Assembly: GCF_013184075.1 (NCBI RefSeq)
Contig: NZ_JABEQQ010000001.1
Location: 682,001-746,000, forward strand
Source: Lentilactobacillus kribbianus
Lineage (GTDB): Bacteria; Bacillota; Bacilli; Lactobacillales; Lactobacillaceae
Direction of reading: 5' to 3'
DNA length: 64,000 bases
Of the stretch, positions 35,739-44,599 are shown in pieces. The position numbers were made by a program, and so were the translations under genes. Within the stretch, counting starts at the first letter, position 1. The number at the start of each line of letters is the position of its first letter. Below the pieces are notes generated by a model, which saw only the letters and a program-made list of their open reading frames with translations, did not search any database and was not told the origin of the DNA.

Positions 35739-36398
35739 ATGGCAAAGATTACGGTTTATATGGTGCGACATGGTCAAACGTATTTTAACATTTATAACAA
35801 GTTACAGGGGTGGAGTAACTCACCACTGACGCAAAAGGGTCAGCAAAATGCTCAAGATACTGGAGCTAAGTTAGCTCAAACACCATTTGTGGCGGCTTAT
35901 TGTTCTGATACTACCCGAGCCATGGAAACTGCGGCCGCAATCTTAGCGGCCAATCAAGTTTCCCATCTTGATCAGCCGGTGACATCGCCATTTTTCCGCG
36001 AAGAATTCTACGGTTATTTTGAAGGAACTGATATGGATCAAGCCTGGTACTTAGCGGGGGCGCCACACGGGATGCCTACTTTTGCTGATATCGTGGCAAA
36101 ATACTCAATTGGTAAGGCCAAAGATTTGTTAAAGGCGGCTGATCCGTTTCATCAAGCCGAAGATAATCAAGAATATTGGGCGCGGTTAAATCAAGGCCTT
36201 GATCTCATTAAGCATAATCCTGACTTGCATGATGGTGATAACGTTCTTTTGGTTAGTCATGGAAATACCTTGCTGAGTTTAGTAGAACGGTTTGGCAACG
36301 GTAAGTACGATGTCAGTCAACGACCAGCCAATGGGAGTATCACTAAGTTAGAAATTAATGATGATGAAATTGAGGTTAGTGCCTTTAATGTCCAATAG
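35739..36398 (+). CDS. Histidine phosphatase (phosphoglycerate mutase) family protein
   Basis: Cytoplasmic phosphatase of 219 aa. The catalytic motif is YMVRHGQTYFN, the second Arg lies in SDTTRAMETA and the second His in LLVSHGNTLLS. Acidic EEFYGYFEG is also typical. Whether it acts on phosphoglycerate or another phosphate is not clear; the sequence resembles broad-specificity members. Start ATG 35739 follows GAAAGGATG. The next gene overlaps by 11 bp, so translation is probably coupled. Confidence 0.88.
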   Translation: MAKITVYMVRHGQTYFNIYNKLQGWSNSPLTQKGQQNAQDTGAKLAQTPFVAAYCSDTTRAMETAAAILAANQVSHLDQPVTSPFFREEFYGYFEGTDMDQAWYLAGAPHGMPTFADIVAKYSIGKAKDLLKAADPFHQAEDNQEYWARLNQGLDLIKHNPDLHDGDNVLLVSHGNTLLSLVERFGNGKYDVSQRPANGSITKLEINDDEIEVSAFNVQ

Positions 36399-36831
36399 TT
36401 TAACAATTAAAAACAGCCAACAAGTAGATAGTCAATTAGTCAAAGATGCCCATTTCATTCGCGAAATGGTTTTTGTAAATGAACAGGGAGTGCCGTTGGA
36501 ATTAGAGTATGACGGTACTGATAACGAAGCGACCCATTTTGTGGGCTACGTCGATCAAACGCCGGTGGTGACTGCTCGGGTTACTATAACAACTCAAGGT
36601 GCTCATATTCAACGAGTTGCCACTTTAAAGCAATTTCGGCGGCACGGGTACGCACGTGAGTTACTGCTAGCTTTGATGGATACCGTGTCAACTCAATTTA
36701 CAGAGGAGATTTTTTATCTAGATGCGCAATTAACGGCAATTCCATTTTACGAAACACTGGGATTTCAGACCGTGGGGACGGTCTTTATGGATGCTGGTAT
36801 TCAACATAAAAAAATGATTAAAACTAATTAA
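36388..36831 (+). CDS. GNAT-family N-acetyltransferase, ElaA/YitI-like
   Basis: Protein of 147 aa. The N-terminal VFVNEQGVPLELEYDGTDNEA segment (here at residues 28-48) is typical of the ElaA/YitI group, and the acetyl-CoA loop is RVATLKQFRRHGYARELL. The start at 36388 lies inside the end of the phosphatase gene. The acetyl acceptor is unknown. Confidence 0.8.
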   Translation: MSNSLTIKNSQQVDSQLVKDAHFIREMVFVNEQGVPLELEYDGTDNEATHFVGYVDQTPVVTARVTITTQGAHIQRVATLKQFRRHGYARELLLALMDTVSTQFTEEIFYLDAQLTAIPFYETLGFQTVGTVFMDAGIQHKKMIKTN

Positions 36832-36833
36832 TT

Positions 36834-36863
36834 GGGGGCCGAGAAGTTGCTGGCCCTTTTTTT
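36834..36863 (+). terminator. Terminator after the GNAT gene
   Basis: Stem GGGCC / GGCCC with T-run. Confidence 0.65.
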
Positions 36864-36889
36864 AGTCACAAAATATTGGAGTAAAGACA

Positions 36890-37381
36890 ATGGATTTGGC
36901 AAATCGAGATCTAAAAGTAAATAATAAACAAACGCTGGTATTAGTCTTTTTACTAGCAATCATAAGTGCCGGCGCCAGTTGGAGCTTAGAATGGGCATTA
37001 ACCACGGCGGACTTAGGTCTAGAGTGGTTAATACAAGGGCTGAGCGTTGGCTTAATGATGGGGCTAATGGCTGTTGGTCCCTTTCCTAAGCGTCGGTTAG
37101 CTATTAACCTCCGGGTGCACGGCATTAGTCGCGGCAAAATTATTGTGCTGGCATTATGGCAAGGATTAAGCCTGGCAATTATGAGCTTATTATTAGGTGA
37201 TGTGATGATATATGTAGTGTTTCGGTGGTTGTTAGCCGGGCATTTGACTGAAGCACCACACTGGTGGTTAAATCTCGAATTATTAGTGGCGATGTTAATA
37301 GGGGCTGTGCTCAAAATTAGTCCAGCACTTAAAAAAGATCCGTATGTTATTGATCGGAGGAATCATCATGGCAATCATTGA
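36890..37381 (+). CDS. Small membrane protein, probable partner of the adjacent ABC ATPase
   Basis: Protein of 163 aa with four predicted membrane segments (about residues 16-38, 44-64, 85-120 as two, 127-147). I do not recognise a family. Its 3' end overlaps the next gene, encoding an ABC ATPase, by 14 bp, so it may be that protein's membrane partner. It is short for an ABC permease. GGAG lies 9 nt before the ATG. Confidence 0.65.
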   Translation: MDLANRDLKVNNKQTLVLVFLLAIISAGASWSLEWALTTADLGLEWLIQGLSVGLMMGLMAVGPFPKRRLAINLRVHGISRGKIIVLALWQGLSLAIMSLLLGDVMIYVVFRWLLAGHLTEAPHWWLNLELLVAMLIGAVLKISPALKKDPYVIDRRNHHGNH

Positions 37382-38015
37382 ATTAAAAAAAGCTACTAAA
37401 ATTATTCAACAACGGCTAGCGATTGCGCCAATTAATTTGCGAGTGCGAGCGGGTGAATTTGTAACGTTAATTGGACCAGCTGCGGCTGGTAAAACGACGC
37501 TGTTGGCGATGATGGGTGGTCTATTGACGCCAACAACGGGTTCCGCAATGTTAAATGGTTATGATCTGGCTGATGTTTTAGAAGAACAGCGCCAAAAAAT
37601 GCGATTAAGTCAATGTGGTTACGTATTAGGTCACAATGATTTAGTACCGTTTTTGACGGTGGACGAACAGTTTAGCTTAATTGAGCAACCCAACTTGGCG
37701 GGAAATAAATTAGAAGAGATGCATTTATTAAATGAATTTGCAGTACTTGATGTTCGACAACAATTAGTACAAAATTTAACCCCGCAACAACAACTAAGAG
37801 TGGCTATGGCCCAAGCTTTTTATAATCATCCCACCGTGATTTTTGTTGATGACTTAAGCCGCCAGGAGTCGGCTGACGACTGGTTACAACCATTAAACAC
37901 CCTCCGTTACTTAGCACAGCGTCATAATGTAGCCGTAGTGATGGCGACACGAAGTGAAAATCTTAATTACATTGGTGATACTAGGTATCATCTAGCGGCA
38001 GGGCATTTAGAATAA
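37368..38015 (+). CDS. ABC transporter ATP-binding protein with degenerate catalytic motifs
   Basis: Protein of 215 aa, the size of a LolD/MacB-type ATPase. Walker A is intact (GPAAAGKTTLL) and the Q-loop Gln is plausible. The signature expected as LSGGQ reads LTPQQQ, the Walker B catalytic Glu is Asp (VIFVDDLSR), and the switch-region His is not visible (VVMATRSENL). ATP binding is likely, but hydrolysis is probably weak. TCGGAGG precedes ATG 37368, inside the end of the membrane-protein gene. Confidence 0.82.
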   Translation: MAIIELKKATKIIQQRLAIAPINLRVRAGEFVTLIGPAAAGKTTLLAMMGGLLTPTTGSAMLNGYDLADVLEEQRQKMRLSQCGYVLGHNDLVPFLTVDEQFSLIEQPNLAGNKLEEMHLLNEFAVLDVRQQLVQNLTPQQQLRVAMAQAFYNHPTVIFVDDLSRQESADDWLQPLNTLRYLAQRHNVAVVMATRSENLNYIGDTRYHLAAGHLE

Positions 38016-38017
38016 AA

Positions 38018-38056
38018 AGAAAGGTCGATGCAATAGATATGCATCGACCTTTTTAT
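38018..38056 (+). terminator. Terminator after the ABC ATPase gene
   Basis: Stem AAAGGTCGATGC / GCATCGACCTTT with T-run. Confidence 0.88.
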
Positions 38057-38096
38057 ATGTCGTGGGATTAAATTAAACTAAAGATATTATTATGAA

Positions 38097-38582
38097 TTAT
38101 TTTAAGTTAGCAACTCGTGCAGAACCATAGTAGTTCCACCATGGTGCCAAGATTTGTTCTTTAACGACACCGTTGTTTTGGGCGTCAATCATTTGACCAT
38201 TACCGATGTACATTCCAACGTGATAAATTGAATAAGCGCTGTAACCGAAGAAAACTAGATCACCTTTCTTCATTTTGTCATAAGCAACTTTTTTACCAGC
38301 TTGATATTGGGCAGCGGCAGTACGAGGAATTTGTACTTTAGCGGTCTTTTTGTAGATGTAGCTAGTGAAGCCAGAGCAATCAAATGCTGAAGGACCAGTA
38401 GCACCATATACGTATGGCTTACCTAAGTTCTTCTTAGCAGTCTTGTAAACTGACTTGTATTTTACTTTAGTAGTTGGGATGTTAGTTGAAGCAGCTTCAG
38501 CAGTAGTTGAAGCGATAAAACCACCAGCAAGTAAAGAAACGAATGCAACCAAACTCAAAAATAGATTTTTATGTAATTTCAT
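38097..38582 (-). CDS. Secreted NlpC/P60-family peptidoglycan endopeptidase
   Basis: Protein of 161 aa with a signal peptide (residues 1-31, cleavage near AEA-AS) and one NlpC/P60 domain that cuts D-Glu-type peptide bonds in peptidoglycan. The catalytic Cys is in FDCSGFTSYIY and the His in YHVGMYIG. The domain fills nearly the whole mature protein; there is no wall-binding module. A WalR-box-like repeat and a cre-like site lie upstream. Confidence 0.93.
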   Translation of the reverse strand: MKLHKNLFLSLVAFVSLLAGGFIASTTAEAASTNIPTTKVKYKSVYKTAKKNLGKPYVYGATGPSAFDCSGFTSYIYKKTAKVQIPRTAAAQYQAGKKVAYDKMKKGDLVFFGYSAYSIYHVGMYIGNGQMIDAQNNGVVKEQILAPWWNYYGSARVANLK

Positions 38583-38631
38583 AATTTAATATAGCCCCCA
38601 TATGTTTATGCTCTTACTTTAACAAGCCAAT

Positions 38632-38659
38632 GTTGCAAAATTGTAACAAAACGTTTTCA
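38632..38659 (-). promoter_or_regulatory. WalR-box-like and cre-like sites upstream of the NlpC/P60 gene
   Basis: On the minus strand TGTTAC, 5 nt, TGCAAC (38632-38648) fits the direct-repeat WalR box with one mismatch. TGAAAACGTTTTGT (38646-38659) is a 12/14 cre match. WalR commonly controls peptidoglycan hydrolases. Confidence 0.4.
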
Positions 38660-38737
38660 AACAAATTAAATACTTTCTTAATAAATAAAAGATTTCCTTA
38701 ATAAATAAGAATAAACCGCGCCAACATTGGAATAGAC

Positions 38738-38775
38738 CACAAAAAAAGACCTCCGAAAAAAGAGGCCTTTTTTAG
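38738..38775 (-). terminator. Terminator of the RND exporter gene
   Basis: Minus-strand stem AGGCCTC / GGAGGTCT followed by a T-run. Confidence 0.75.
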
Positions 38776-38778
38776 AAA

Positions 38779-41508
38779 TTATTTTGTGAATTTTTTCAAT
38801 AAACGACTTTTATCGCTCGCTTTAACTGCCATTTTACCTAAAGATGACACAATCATTGGCAAGATTAGGTAGTAAATAATGAAGGTAAAACCGGTAATCA
38901 AGGCTAATTCGATCATTGTCATGGCCATGCCTTGCGCCCAAGCAGTCAAGGCAACGCTGGTAACGATAACTAACATGACTAACATAATGTAGCGAACTAC
39001 CTGAGCGTAACTCGCCATGGTAGGGCGAATCCACTCTAAGAGACTTAAGCGAGTATAGCGCATAGATAATCCTAAACTAATGATTTGCCAAGCCCCCACA
39101 GCAGTTACCGCTACTAATACTAACGGCAATACGTGCCAGTCAAAACTATTGGTGTGATTGAAATATCCCAAACTGAGGTAGGTCAGTTGAAAACCAGTGA
39201 TAAGGGAAATGACAAAAGCAATGGTCCAATAAAGTGGCTGTAACATCGCTCGGCTTAAGCTAAAGACGGCAATTAAGATGACCGTTAAGATAATCGCCAT
39301 GGCAATGATTAAGTCGTGTTTCAAACCATTTTGGGCTGCAGCCACGGCCACTGGTTCGCCGGCAAGGGCCACCTTAACGTAACGTAACGTTGATCCTTGG
39401 GTTTGGGTTTTGATTTGATCTTGCAATTGAGTCATTTGAGCGCTGGTTTGATTGCCCGGAGCTTTGTTAAAGACGACTTGCAAGGTGGTAATTTTATTGT
39501 TTTTACTATTATAGTTATACATATTTTGCAAGAAATCAGTATCTTGCAGTTGATCACTAGTAATGTAGTAAACGTCAGCCGCAGATGATTTTTGTAAACC
39601 GTGTAAGTAGTTATAGACGCTGTCTAGTTGTTTCTTCACGGCTTGACTTTTAATTTGGACATCATCTAAATCATCTTTGACTTTTTGAATTTTAGTACTG
39701 TAAGCATCTAGACTAGTATAAGAACCACTTAAGCCGCTTTGAGCTGCGTTCACATTAGCTACTAAATCGGCTACATCGGTTGAAGTTAAATTCAACTTAG
39801 TTTTTAAGGCGGCTAATTTACTTTCATAAGTTCGCACTTTTTTATTAGCGCTACTTTGTTGAGAAGCGGACGCTTGGCTAGCAGCGGCCGTAACTTGGTT
39901 TTTAATTTGACCACTTTTATCGCTAATGGTTTGGTTAGTGGTGGTGAGTTCATCTAACTTAGCTACTTGTTGTTGCAGTTTTTCAACGTCAAGGCTTTTT
40001 TGACTACCTTTAAGTTCTTTTTTGATTTTGTCTAACTGTTTAGCAGCAGATTTAACTGAACTGGTAATATCTGTTAATTGATTAGAAACATAATATTTAT
40101 CAATAGGCATACCGCTAGGTTGAGTGACAGAATACACATCGTGAACACCAGGCATGGTTTGTAACTTAGTAATTAATTGATCGATTTGTTGTAAGTAAGC
40201 TTCTTGGTTAAATGGCCAATCATTTTTTAAGTAGATAGTCACCGGAGTGGGTTTACCTTCATTAAAATGAGCTTGCAGCACCTTAGCACCATTTACCGCT
40301 TGATTATGGTCTTTGATGGCGGCGACTGGTGTGAAATCTAGGCTGGGCCGGAAGTTATAAATGAAAGGAAAAGTTAAGTAAACAGCTACCAAGAGACCTG
40401 CCAAGGGGCGCCACAAAGAAAAGCTGACCACTTTGTTCCAGAAATGAGATTGAACGTGTTTATTAGGACGGTTATTGGGCCAAAATAAACTTTCACCTAA
40501 AGCAGCCGTGAAAATCGGATTAATGGTTAGCACTGCAAGCATTAAAACTAAATAAGCAATGCCCACACCATACAGGGCTTTGATTGGAATAAATGGTAGA
40601 AAACCAGTGAGTCCAAAGCCAATGGCTAAAGTAAAACCAACGGCAGTGATGGGAAACCGCAGGCCTTTGATCATTTGTTGGGTAGCGTAAGCCCCATCAG
40701 GCTGTAACAAGAGGGTGCGTTTTAAGTGACGGTAAAGATAAATATTCCAAATTAAGCCCATAGTAAGGGTCGCAATTGCGATTTCTAATTGTGAATATAC
40801 TGAAAAGGCCCAATGATAATGAATGGCTAAGTTAGTGACGATGCTTAACGATACTACGTAACTAGCAAAGAGAACGATTAATGAAACAAAAGCGGCAAGG
40901 ATTGATCGGAAGTAAATTAAAACAATTAAGGCAGCTACTACAAAGAGAGCAATCGTAACAATATTGGTAATTTTGGCAATTTTTTTCGTTTGGAGCTGGT
41001 TAATAATAGTTGGGCTGGTAACGTAATTTTTCAGGCCACTAATTTTACTAGCAGATACTAGTTGGGTAGTAATACTAGGTAAATCGGCATTAGCTTGTTT
41101 TAAATCCAAAGTGATAACTTCAGTCGTTTTGTCTTTACTTAGAATTTGGGCTTTACCAGCTTTGTTAGTTTTTAAGCTAGTAATTCGTTTAATACCATAG
41201 TAGTCTTGATCTTTCTTTAAGGTAGTTAACTTAGCATTGATCTTCGCCTGTTGTTTTTTAGTAATCGGCTTGTGACCATGGTTATAAACTAAGCTGACTT
41301 GTTTGGTATGACCTAGGCCATGTCCCATCTGCGCTTGAATCTTAGCAGCTTGTTTAGGTTGGGCATTAGAACTGTATGTAATATCGCCGGCCTGTTGAAT
41401 CATATTGTTTAGGCTAGGTGTATAAATAATGGCAATGAAAATAATAGCCAGCCAAATAATTAATGAAAAAATGCGATTTTTATGTAATTTACTAACGGTG
41501 CTTTTCAT
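38779..41508 (-). CDS. RND-superfamily exporter, MmpL/YdfJ-like
   Basis: Membrane protein of 909 aa with the MmpL layout: one membrane helix, an extracytoplasmic domain (about 40-170), five helices, a second large extracytoplasmic domain (about 385-690) and five or six helices at the end. The second outer domain contains a long helical hairpin rich in Lys, Gln and Ser (about 450-640). Substrates of lactobacillar members are unknown; surface glycolipids and polymers are the usual idea. ATG 41508 is chosen; a TTG at 41517 is possible. It stands alone. Confidence 0.88.
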   Translation of the reverse strand: MKSTVSKLHKNRIFSLIIWLAIIFIAIIYTPSLNNMIQQAGDITYSSNAQPKQAAKIQAQMGHGLGHTKQVSLVYNHGHKPITKKQQAKINAKLTTLKKDQDYYGIKRITSLKTNKAGKAQILSKDKTTEVITLDLKQANADLPSITTQLVSASKISGLKNYVTSPTIINQLQTKKIAKITNIVTIALFVVAALIVLIYFRSILAAFVSLIVLFASYVVSLSIVTNLAIHYHWAFSVYSQLEIAIATLTMGLIWNIYLYRHLKRTLLLQPDGAYATQQMIKGLRFPITAVGFTLAIGFGLTGFLPFIPIKALYGVGIAYLVLMLAVLTINPIFTAALGESLFWPNNRPNKHVQSHFWNKVVSFSLWRPLAGLLVAVYLTFPFIYNFRPSLDFTPVAAIKDHNQAVNGAKVLQAHFNEGKPTPVTIYLKNDWPFNQEAYLQQIDQLITKLQTMPGVHDVYSVTQPSGMPIDKYYVSNQLTDITSSVKSAAKQLDKIKKELKGSQKSLDVEKLQQQVAKLDELTTTNQTISDKSGQIKNQVTAAASQASASQQSSANKKVRTYESKLAALKTKLNLTSTDVADLVANVNAAQSGLSGSYTSLDAYSTKIQKVKDDLDDVQIKSQAVKKQLDSVYNYLHGLQKSSAADVYYITSDQLQDTDFLQNMYNYNSKNNKITTLQVVFNKAPGNQTSAQMTQLQDQIKTQTQGSTLRYVKVALAGEPVAVAAAQNGLKHDLIIAMAIILTVILIAVFSLSRAMLQPLYWTIAFVISLITGFQLTYLSLGYFNHTNSFDWHVLPLVLVAVTAVGAWQIISLGLSMRYTRLSLLEWIRPTMASYAQVVRYIMLVMLVIVTSVALTAWAQGMAMTMIELALITGFTFIIYYLILPMIVSSLGKMAVKASDKSRLLKKFTK

Positions 41509-41517
41509 ATTCTCCAA

Positions 41518-41808
41518 ACTCTCCCCGTAATCGATTTAACGTTAGTCACTGTAAGTATAATTTTAGCATTATCTTAAGCAAAGTTATTAAAAAATTTAAT
41601 AATATTAGAATTATGCAACCGTTTTTACGGAAAAATTAAGTTTTCGGAGGATAAATTTCGGTTGAAATGATTAGTTAAAACTAATTTATCCCCCGATGAT
41701 TATTAAAAATACCTTAATGAAATTATTTTATGAAGCGAAAAGCTGCCGTTTTAACGTCGTTGATGATAAAATATCGATAACAAATCCGATAAAAGTGGGG
41801 GAACGCAA
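41518..41808. other. Intergenic region between the RND exporter and glucosaminidase genes
   Basis: A 290-nt AT-rich divergent region. I see no gene, no convincing repeat and no clear promoter by eye. Confidence 0.4.
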
Positions 41809-42441
41809 TTGCGAAAAAAATCCGGGGGATTCATCATTATTGCGACAATTTTAATTTTAGTAGTACTAGGGGCTTTTTACGTGCGGCGAACTTCTCAGAT
41901 CAATCAAGCTAACGCCCTAGCCCAACAGGCTGCCCAACAAGCATCAGAGAGTGCGCATGCAGCCGTGGTCAAAGAACAAAAAGAACATAATCAATTCATT
42001 GCATCGGTAGCTAAACCAGCCACGGTGCTATATGAAAAACAACAACAAGTATTGCCTAGTATTGTGGTGGCTCAAGCAATTTTAGAGTCAGATTGGGGTA
42101 AGTCTGGTTTATATAAGAATGCCAACAATCCGTTTGGTATCAAAGGAAACTATAAGGGCCAGTCGGTACGTTACGAAACCACTGAAGTTTTAGATGGTAA
42201 AAGTCAAAAAGTTTTAGCTGACTTTAAGAAGTACCCAAACCTAGAAGCAGCCATTAATGATCACAACCAAATTTTAGTAACTAATTACGTTAAAGAAAAT
42301 AATACTCAATCTTATCAACAAATGGCCAAAAGTTTACAAGAGCATGGTTACGCTACCGATCCGGACTATACGGATAAAATTGTTAGCATCATTCAAAAAT
42401 ATAAATTAAGTGACTATGATTTAAAAGCCATTAATGGTTAA
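41809..42441 (+). CDS. Membrane-anchored glucosaminidase (GH73-type)
   Basis: Protein of 210 aa with one N-terminal helix (about residues 8-25), a Gln/Ala-rich spacer and a GH73 N-acetylglucosaminidase domain that cleaves peptidoglycan glycan strands. Typical segments are VVAQAILESDWGKSGLY (with the presumed catalytic Glu), NNPFGIKGNY and YATDPDYTDKI. No LysM or SH3 repeats are present. The start is TTG after GGGGGAACG. It may be an uncleaved, membrane-tethered enzyme. Confidence 0.9.
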   Translation: MRKKSGGFIIIATILILVVLGAFYVRRTSQINQANALAQQAAQQASESAHAAVVKEQKEHNQFIASVAKPATVLYEKQQQVLPSIVVAQAILESDWGKSGLYKNANNPFGIKGNYKGQSVRYETTEVLDGKSQKVLADFKKYPNLEAAINDHNQILVTNYVKENNTQSYQQMAKSLQEHGYATDPDYTDKIVSIIQKYKLSDYDLKAING

Positions 42442-42487
42442 AATGGTGTTAAGATAATGGTTACTTAAATGGATGGAGGAATTGTAT

Positions 42488-43270
42488 TTGCTGAATTGGC
42501 TTGTTAATTTATATGCACCATTTTTTGATTTGAACAATTGGAAAACGGTAATTGAATCTGGTCAAGATTGGCTGATTATTTTATCGTTGGTTTTGATTGA
42601 GTGTTTGCTTTCCGTCGATAATGCGGTGGTGTTAGCAGCACAAACTCAGGTCTTACCTACTAAAGAAGAACAAGAAAAATCACTTTTTTATGGTTTATGG
42701 GGCGCTTATATTTTCCGCTTCCTTATTATTGGGATTGGGACATATTTGATTCACTTTTGGGAAATCAAGGTCATCGGTGGGGGCTATTTACTATATTTAG
42801 TTTATTCCTTCTTTAGAAAGACCAAGAAAACCCATACCCGCAAATTAAAAAAAGGCGGCAAAATCTCACTATTTTGGTCAGTGGTGATTCAAATTGAATT
42901 TATGGATATTGTCTTCTCCATTGATTCCGTGTTAGCTTCGTTAGCTATTTCATCGAACCCAGTTATTGTGTTGATTGGTGGGATGATCGGTATTTTAGCA
43001 ATGCGGGGAGTGGCCGAAGTAATTATGAAATTAATGGCCAAAATTCCTGAATTACAGCCAATGGCTTATATTTTGATTGGATTTATCGCCATCAAATTAA
43101 TTCTTTCAATTCCAGCAATTGATATTGAAATTCCATCAAGTGTCTTTGGAATTATCGTATTATTAGCTATCGCTGGAACCATTATTTTCCATTATGTAAG
43201 AAAAGGACGGGGTAATAATAGTGGCAGTGGAGATCAATCAACAAAACCTAACGACAGTGACCAACAATAA
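42488..43270 (+). CDS. TerC-family integral membrane protein
   Basis: Protein of 260 aa with about seven helices. The family marks are SLVLIECLLSVDNAVVLA and MDIVFSIDSVLAS, whose Asp pairs sit in the membrane. TerC-type proteins have been linked to tellurite response and, more recently, to manganese efflux that loads secreted enzymes. The start is TTG 42488, 7 nt after GGAGGA. Its last 50 bp overlap the thioredoxin gene in another frame, an unusually long overlap. Confidence 0.88.
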   Translation: MLNWLVNLYAPFFDLNNWKTVIESGQDWLIILSLVLIECLLSVDNAVVLAAQTQVLPTKEEQEKSLFYGLWGAYIFRFLIIGIGTYLIHFWEIKVIGGGYLLYLVYSFFRKTKKTHTRKLKKGGKISLFWSVVIQIEFMDIVFSIDSVLASLAISSNPVIVLIGGMIGILAMRGVAEVIMKLMAKIPELQPMAYILIGFIAIKLILSIPAIDIEIPSSVFGIIVLLAIAGTIIFHYVRKGRGNNSGSGDQSTKPNDSDQQ

Positions 43271-43553
43271 AATGACCGTGATTGATTTTTGGGCACCTTG
43301 GTGTGGTCCTTGTAAAATCATGGATCCCATTTTAGAACAATTGGAAGCTGAATTAGGCGATCAGATTCAATTTGCAAAAGTAAATGTCGATAATAATCAG
43401 GCTTTAGCCGAACAATATCATGTGATGAGTATCCCTAGCATCGTGGTATTTAAAAACGGTGAGGCCAAAGAAAAAGTCTCTGGGTTATTTCCCAAAGACA
43501 AATTAAAAGAATATTTAGTTAAAAAATTAGGCGAGGCTAGTGAAACGGCTTAA
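43221..43553 (+). CDS. trxA: Thioredoxin
   Basis: Small redox protein of 110 aa with the active site WAPWCGPCKIMDP and the cis-Pro in SIPSIVVF. The start is GTG 43221 with GGACGGGG upstream, lying inside the end of terC. Overlapping and same-strand placement implies coupled translation with the TerC gene. It reduces disulfides in cytoplasmic proteins. Confidence 0.95.
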   Translation: MAVEINQQNLTTVTNNKMTVIDFWAPWCGPCKIMDPILEQLEAELGDQIQFAKVNVDNNQALAEQYHVMSIPSIVVFKNGEAKEKVSGLFPKDKLKEYLVKKLGEASETA

Positions 43554-43926
43554 TGTCTTTACTAGCTGCTAATTGGGTAACTTGACGATCTAATGAGTTC
43601 AGATTTTGAAGAGAAAAATTCAAAACTGGACTCATTATGTGTTTTTTCTGGGGATCGGGGACTACTTGTGATTTTTTCAAGTCGGGCAACATGGCTATTA
43701 AATCGGCCTGGGTCAAATTAAGGGCTCGAGCGTAGTACATGGTGCGTTCAAAGACTTCGTTTTTAAACGCTAAATAATATGCAATTCCCGCTCCAGCAAT
43801 CAGCCAAAAGGCAGTCCAAGGTAACCCAACTTGACTTGGACCAATAATTTTAAAGAATAACATGCCAAATGCATATATAATGTAAAGAATGGTGCTAATG
43901 ATGGTCCATTTTGTTTTGGAAGTCAT
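43537..43926 (-). CDS. Hypothetical membrane protein, two helices
   Basis: Protein of 129 aa with two N-terminal membrane segments (about residues 8-28 and 35-53), then a polar region containing LNLTQADLIAMLPDLKKSQ and SLQNLNSLDRQVTQLA. I do not recognise it. Its 3' end overlaps trxA by 17 bp (convergent). The ribosome site is modest (AGTAGG). Confidence 0.6.
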   Translation of the reverse strand: MTSKTKWTIISTILYIIYAFGMLFFKIIGPSQVGLPWTAFWLIAGAGIAYYLAFKNEVFERTMYYARALNLTQADLIAMLPDLKKSQVVPDPQKKHIMSPVLNFSLQNLNSLDRQVTQLAASKDIKPFH

Positions 43927-44001
43927 AAAACGCCTACTTTCTGGTTAATTAATATAGTTTATTATAAACCACAAATTTTGAGAAGATAGAGGTTGTTTAT
44001 T

Positions 44002-44556
44002 GTGAAATTTTCAATTCGGGTTATTCATCCGAACGATTATGCAGCGGTGCATGAGTTAGTGGCCTTAAGTTATGGTCAAAATGATCAGGCCACTGATCGC
44101 GTGGCGACGATTGAACGATTACGGCAGTGGAGTGATTACAATCCCCGCTTTGAAATTGTTGCTGAAGAAGTTAATACTGGTCGAGTGATCGGCCATAGTC
44201 AAATGGTACCAGTAACGGTTAAAGGTCTAACTAACCAGCCCTTTAAATTGGTATCGATTATTAGTGTTAGTGTTTTGCCGGAATTTCAACATCATGCTAT
44301 TGGCCAAGGCTTAATTAAAGAATTAGAAAGTCGGGCACAACTTGCTGGCTATCCAGCAGTGAGTGCGATAGATAAAGGCGATTTCTTCTATAATGATGGT
44401 TATGTGGCCGGGGAGAATTTTAACATTCAATCCACCATGCCCATTGATACGTACGATAATTTGATTAAGCCATTGTTTGATGGAGCTTTATTTAAAAAAG
44501 CCGGTAAGATTTATTATCCGGATGAATTCTTTGGCGTGAAGCACCATTTTAATTAA
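44002..44556 (+). CDS. GNAT-family N-acetyltransferase
   Basis: Protein of 184 aa. The acetyl-CoA region is IISVSVLPEFQHHAIGQGLI, followed by YPAVSAIDKGDFFYNDGY, similar in layout to the YhbS-like protein at 4412-4936. The start is GTG 44002 with AGAGG 9 nt upstream. The promoter of the next gene overlaps the final codons' downstream edge. Substrate unknown. Confidence 0.78.
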   Translation: MKFSIRVIHPNDYAAVHELVALSYGQNDQATDRVATIERLRQWSDYNPRFEIVAEEVNTGRVIGHSQMVPVTVKGLTNQPFKLVSIISVSVLPEFQHHAIGQGLIKELESRAQLAGYPAVSAIDKGDFFYNDGYVAGENFNIQSTMPIDTYDNLIKPLFDGALFKKAGKIYYPDEFFGVKHHFN

Positions 44557-44559
44557 TGG

Positions 44560-44588
44560 TTGACGATGGTCGTTATCGTTGGTAAAAT
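44560..44588 (+). promoter_or_regulatory. Promoter of the NhaC T-box transcript
   Basis: TTGACG (44560-44565), 17-nt spacer, TAAAAT (44583-44588), starting 4 nt after the preceding stop codon. Confidence 0.6.
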
Positions 44589-44599
44589 TGGTGCACAAT

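Noticed and set aside
36862-37314. 150-codon minus-strand frame opposite the small membrane protein gene
   Set aside because: Unlikely composition and opposite strand of a gene with a good ribosome site and operon context.
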